Below are positions 61,780 to 64,000 of a DNA stretch of 64,000 bases, piece after piece. The number at the start of each line of letters is the position of its first letter. Position 1 is the first letter of the stretch. The notes under the pieces are model-generated. The model did not search any database, was not told the origin of the DNA, and saw nothing but the letters and a program-made list of their open reading frames with translations. The translations under genes were made by a program, and so were the position numbers. The stretch is from Ganoderma boninense. Lineage: Eukaryota; Basidiomycota; Agaricomycetes; Polyporales; Polyporaceae. The DNA is taken from assembly GCA_002900995.3 (NCBI GenBank), contig CM035315.1, positions 1,602,708 through 1,666,707 on the forward strand, read 5' to 3'.

Positions 61780-64000
61780 CATGGCCGGAGAGCCCGACGC
61801 AAAAAAGGCAACCCCGACGCGCCTGAAGAGTGCGATCGCGCACTCCCTACCACGATACACGCACCGTCAAGATGACACGTCACGCAGGGGGAAATGACGA
61901 CCGCCAGTCCAATACAGCGCCTGATCAGTCGGAGCAGGGAGCTCATCGCAAAGGGCGCAACCACGCCAAAGTAAGCAGGGCGCCGCATGTGCTTAATGAC
62001 GTGGCCCACTCACCTTACAGGAAGCAACGTGCTCGTGGACACCGACCCAAGCGGCATAAGCGACAGACCCACAAGCCCCCCCAAGACTCGAGAAGCTGAC
62101 GGAGCCGGGAGCAAGAGGCCGCAGAGCGACGATGACGAGGCCGGGGGAAACGACGGCGGCGGTGGTTGTACCATAAAAAGGAAAGGACGCGAGACCTGAC
62201 CCGTAAGAGCTCCACCACTCCTCCCTACCACGCACCTACACCCCTCAGCATGCAGACTCCCACTGGAAACAATCCCCCCCCCCCGCCGACCAGCTCCCCC
62301 TCCCTCAAAAAGAACTGCCGAATGCCACTACAGCCGTGGAGGAAGCGCCCACCTGGACGGCTGCCCCGACGCAACACCAGGCCGCTGTCCCAGGCGACGA
62401 CACATCCCAACAGCCTCCAGGCGCGGCAGGACTGACCGACCACCTCCACCCGCTGACGATCAAACTGCCAGCCACGCGAAAGCTGACGAAGAAGGCCAAA
62501 GTTGATGCGGAGGTAACGGCCCACCCTGCGGTCCGCACGCTGAACCCTCACAATCAATTCCAGGCTAGCCTTATCAACGCGAGACTCGACCCACGCGACT
62601 CGCCCCCCCCTGCCGCCCATGCCCTGGACGCAGAGCCCGACGCTTTCCTGCCGAGCGCGGAGAGCACCCCGACGCCGGCACACCGTCGCCGCCTCCCACC
62701 ACCCCACCCGCAGTCTTCCGGCAACCCTCCGAACCAGGCACTCAGAGAGGCAGCTGCCAAAATCAGGCAAGCGCGCCACGACTCAGCTCCGCCGAACCTG
62801 AGTAACGAGAACCGCGGCCTCAACAGCAACAGCGGCAGCGACGACGACAGGCCCCTCCGAGAGGAGTGTACGTGGCCTGAGGGCGGTTTCTCCGTCCACG
62901 GAAACTCAAGCAACGAAACCGTGCATATCTTGGTAAGCAAACGACGAGCCCAACGCCACCCAAACCACCCTGACGATTAGCGCAAAGGAATCCATCGGCG
63001 AAGGCGCTGCTAATGCTGAGCAGCCCTTCAATTACGACGATGTTGTCACTGACGGCCGGGACAGACACGGTACGCCCATCCCAGGCAGAGCGCTGAAAAG
63101 GGCCAGGACGGAGACCCCCCCCGAGCACCTCTCTGAGGAGCTGAGGAACCGAAAAGAGCGAACGAAAGCGACGACCAATGTAAGCGTTAAGTACGCCTGG
63201 AACCACGGAGGCAGCCATCCCAAAAAACTGGCCGGGACGCAGGGCTACCCGACAACGACGGCATACCTCCCCCACCCCCCGCACCCGGTCGTGCCAGTCC
63301 CGAAACCCCGCAGAGAGCAGAACCTCGCTGCCCTGATGCGCCGCCGCGCCCGAACGACCTCCCCCCGCTCTACGATGCCAAGCCACGACTGACAGCTGAA
63401 ACAAGGGAGAAACGAGGCCAACTACTTCGCGCTCGCAATGGCTGTCGCCTACGAGGAAGGCGAGCTCTCCCCCCCCCAATGGACGTCGACCACACAGCTG
63501 CCCCGGAACCTTCGCGCGCGCGCTCCCCTTTCCCTGCCGACGAGGACTACCTAAACCCTCCCGCCCAAGTCCCCCCCCAGCCAGCCCCCCGGCTACCCCG
63601 CCCTACCCAGCCACGAAGCCCATAGTGACAGAGGGCGCCGCCGCGCTGGGTGGCATGCCGCAGCCCACCAACCAAACGCACGCCTGGAGAGGCCCACAAA
63701 CTACTGCACCAAGCTCGAGCGCGACGCACCATGCCCATGACACCCATACGGCCTACGCATCCCCAGCGAACTACGAGATTCATACGCCGCGCCGCAACCC
63801 CACTCCGAACACAGCCAAAATGCACCCGGAGCGCAGGGTGCAAACGCCCTTCCCACTTGCACAGCAACACCACTCCATGCCACGCGCGCAGATGTCTGCA
63901 CGCGCCGAAAACGCCATGCCGCCTCCCGCACGAATATTGGACAGCTTCCGCTTCACCTTCAACGATGATGTGGACCTCCGCCCCACTCATCCACCGGAGC
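61780..64000 (+). CDS. Hydrophilic coding region with frame breaks, open at window end
   Basis: Protein-like hydrophilic sequence changes frame several times: MAGEPDAKKATPTRLKSAIA (61781), DDRQSNTAPDQSEQGAHRKG after a shift in AAA near 61892, SNVLVDTDPSGISDRPTSPP (62025) with a basic end KRKGR, MEEAPTWTAAPTQHQAAVPG (62336) through GGFSVHGNSSNETVHIL, then NDEPNATQTTLTISAKESIG after a shift in AAA near 62939. TKATTN follows at a GTAAGC donor (63180), LTAETREKRGQLLRARNG (63390), PPMDVDHTAAPEPSRARSPF (about 63475) and a last open stretch ending ILDSFRFTFNDDVDLRPTHP. The breaks fall in mononucleotide runs. Pro/Ala/His-rich low-complexity sequence dominates. It could be a large host gene read with errors, or a decayed element; no reverse transcriptase, integrase or transposase motif is visible. 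Confidence 0.35.

Noticed and set aside
60000..64000. Retrotransposon call for the C-rich end
   Set aside because: No reverse transcriptase, RNase H, integrase, LTR or poly(A) could be seen inside the window, so only a neutral description is justified.

Overview
The window reads as a draft-assembly segment from a GC-rich, CpG-rich basidiomycete genome, most likely an Agaricomycete. The evidence is many short (about 50-60 nt) GT-AG introns, multi-exon genes of fungal type (ADE2 as a PurK-PurE fusion, GFA1, SEC24, RSA3), families of lineage-restricted multi-pass membrane proteins, and a CsbD-like small protein. The finer placement is inference. A 100-base N gap lies at 57391-57490.

Layout. 0-5.2 kb: two tandem major facilitator (MFS) transporter genes with a C-terminal relic of a third copy between them. 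5.2-9.8 kb: nothing I can support. 9.8-11.4 kb: a 7TM-type basidiomycete membrane protein (minus). 12.95-16.2 kb: a complete cytochrome P450. 16.2-23.7 kb: a long gene-poor stretch. 23.7-25.6 kb: a paralogue of the 9.8-kb membrane protein (plus). 25.6-30.3 kb: gene-poor. 30.3-33.8 kb: SEC24 with an N-terminal WW domain (minus). 34.3-36.3 kb: a third MFS paralogue. 36.6-38.6 kb: a convergent pair, a TenA/THI-4-like gene and a two-finger C2H2 zinc-finger gene. 39.5-41.0 kb: another multi-pass membrane protein (minus). 42.8-43.7 kb: a CsbD-like protein. 45.9-48.75 kb: GFA1. 49.6-50.3 kb: RSA3 (minus), head-to-head with ADE2 (50.5-52.5 kb). 53.0-54.3 kb: an F-box-like gene. 56.8-57.4 kb: a coiled-coil gene cut by the gap. 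57.7-59.6 kb: a second, slightly diverged ADE2. 60.9-64 kb: an unusual C- and A-biased hydrophilic coding region that I do not recognise.

The most striking signal is a 1,538-bp block (36954-38491) without a single CG dinucleotide in a CpG-rich window. It starts inside the first exon of the TenA-like gene and ends inside the first exon of the convergent C2H2 gene, so both bodies are CpG-free while both 5' ends are normal. Reading frames, splice sites and zinc-finger spacing are intact. This looks like the footprint of gene-body CpG methylation followed by deamination, which would be unusual in a fungus.

Several genes (GFA1 last exon, coiled-coil gene, the 60.9-64 kb region) need single-base corrections in mononucleotide runs to stay in frame. 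Together with the gap and the duplicated ADE2 this points to sequence errors and haplotype duplication in part of the assembly. There is no clear metabolic cluster: housekeeping genes (secretion, chitin precursor, purine, ribosome assembly) alternate with accessory transporter, P450 and membrane-protein genes.
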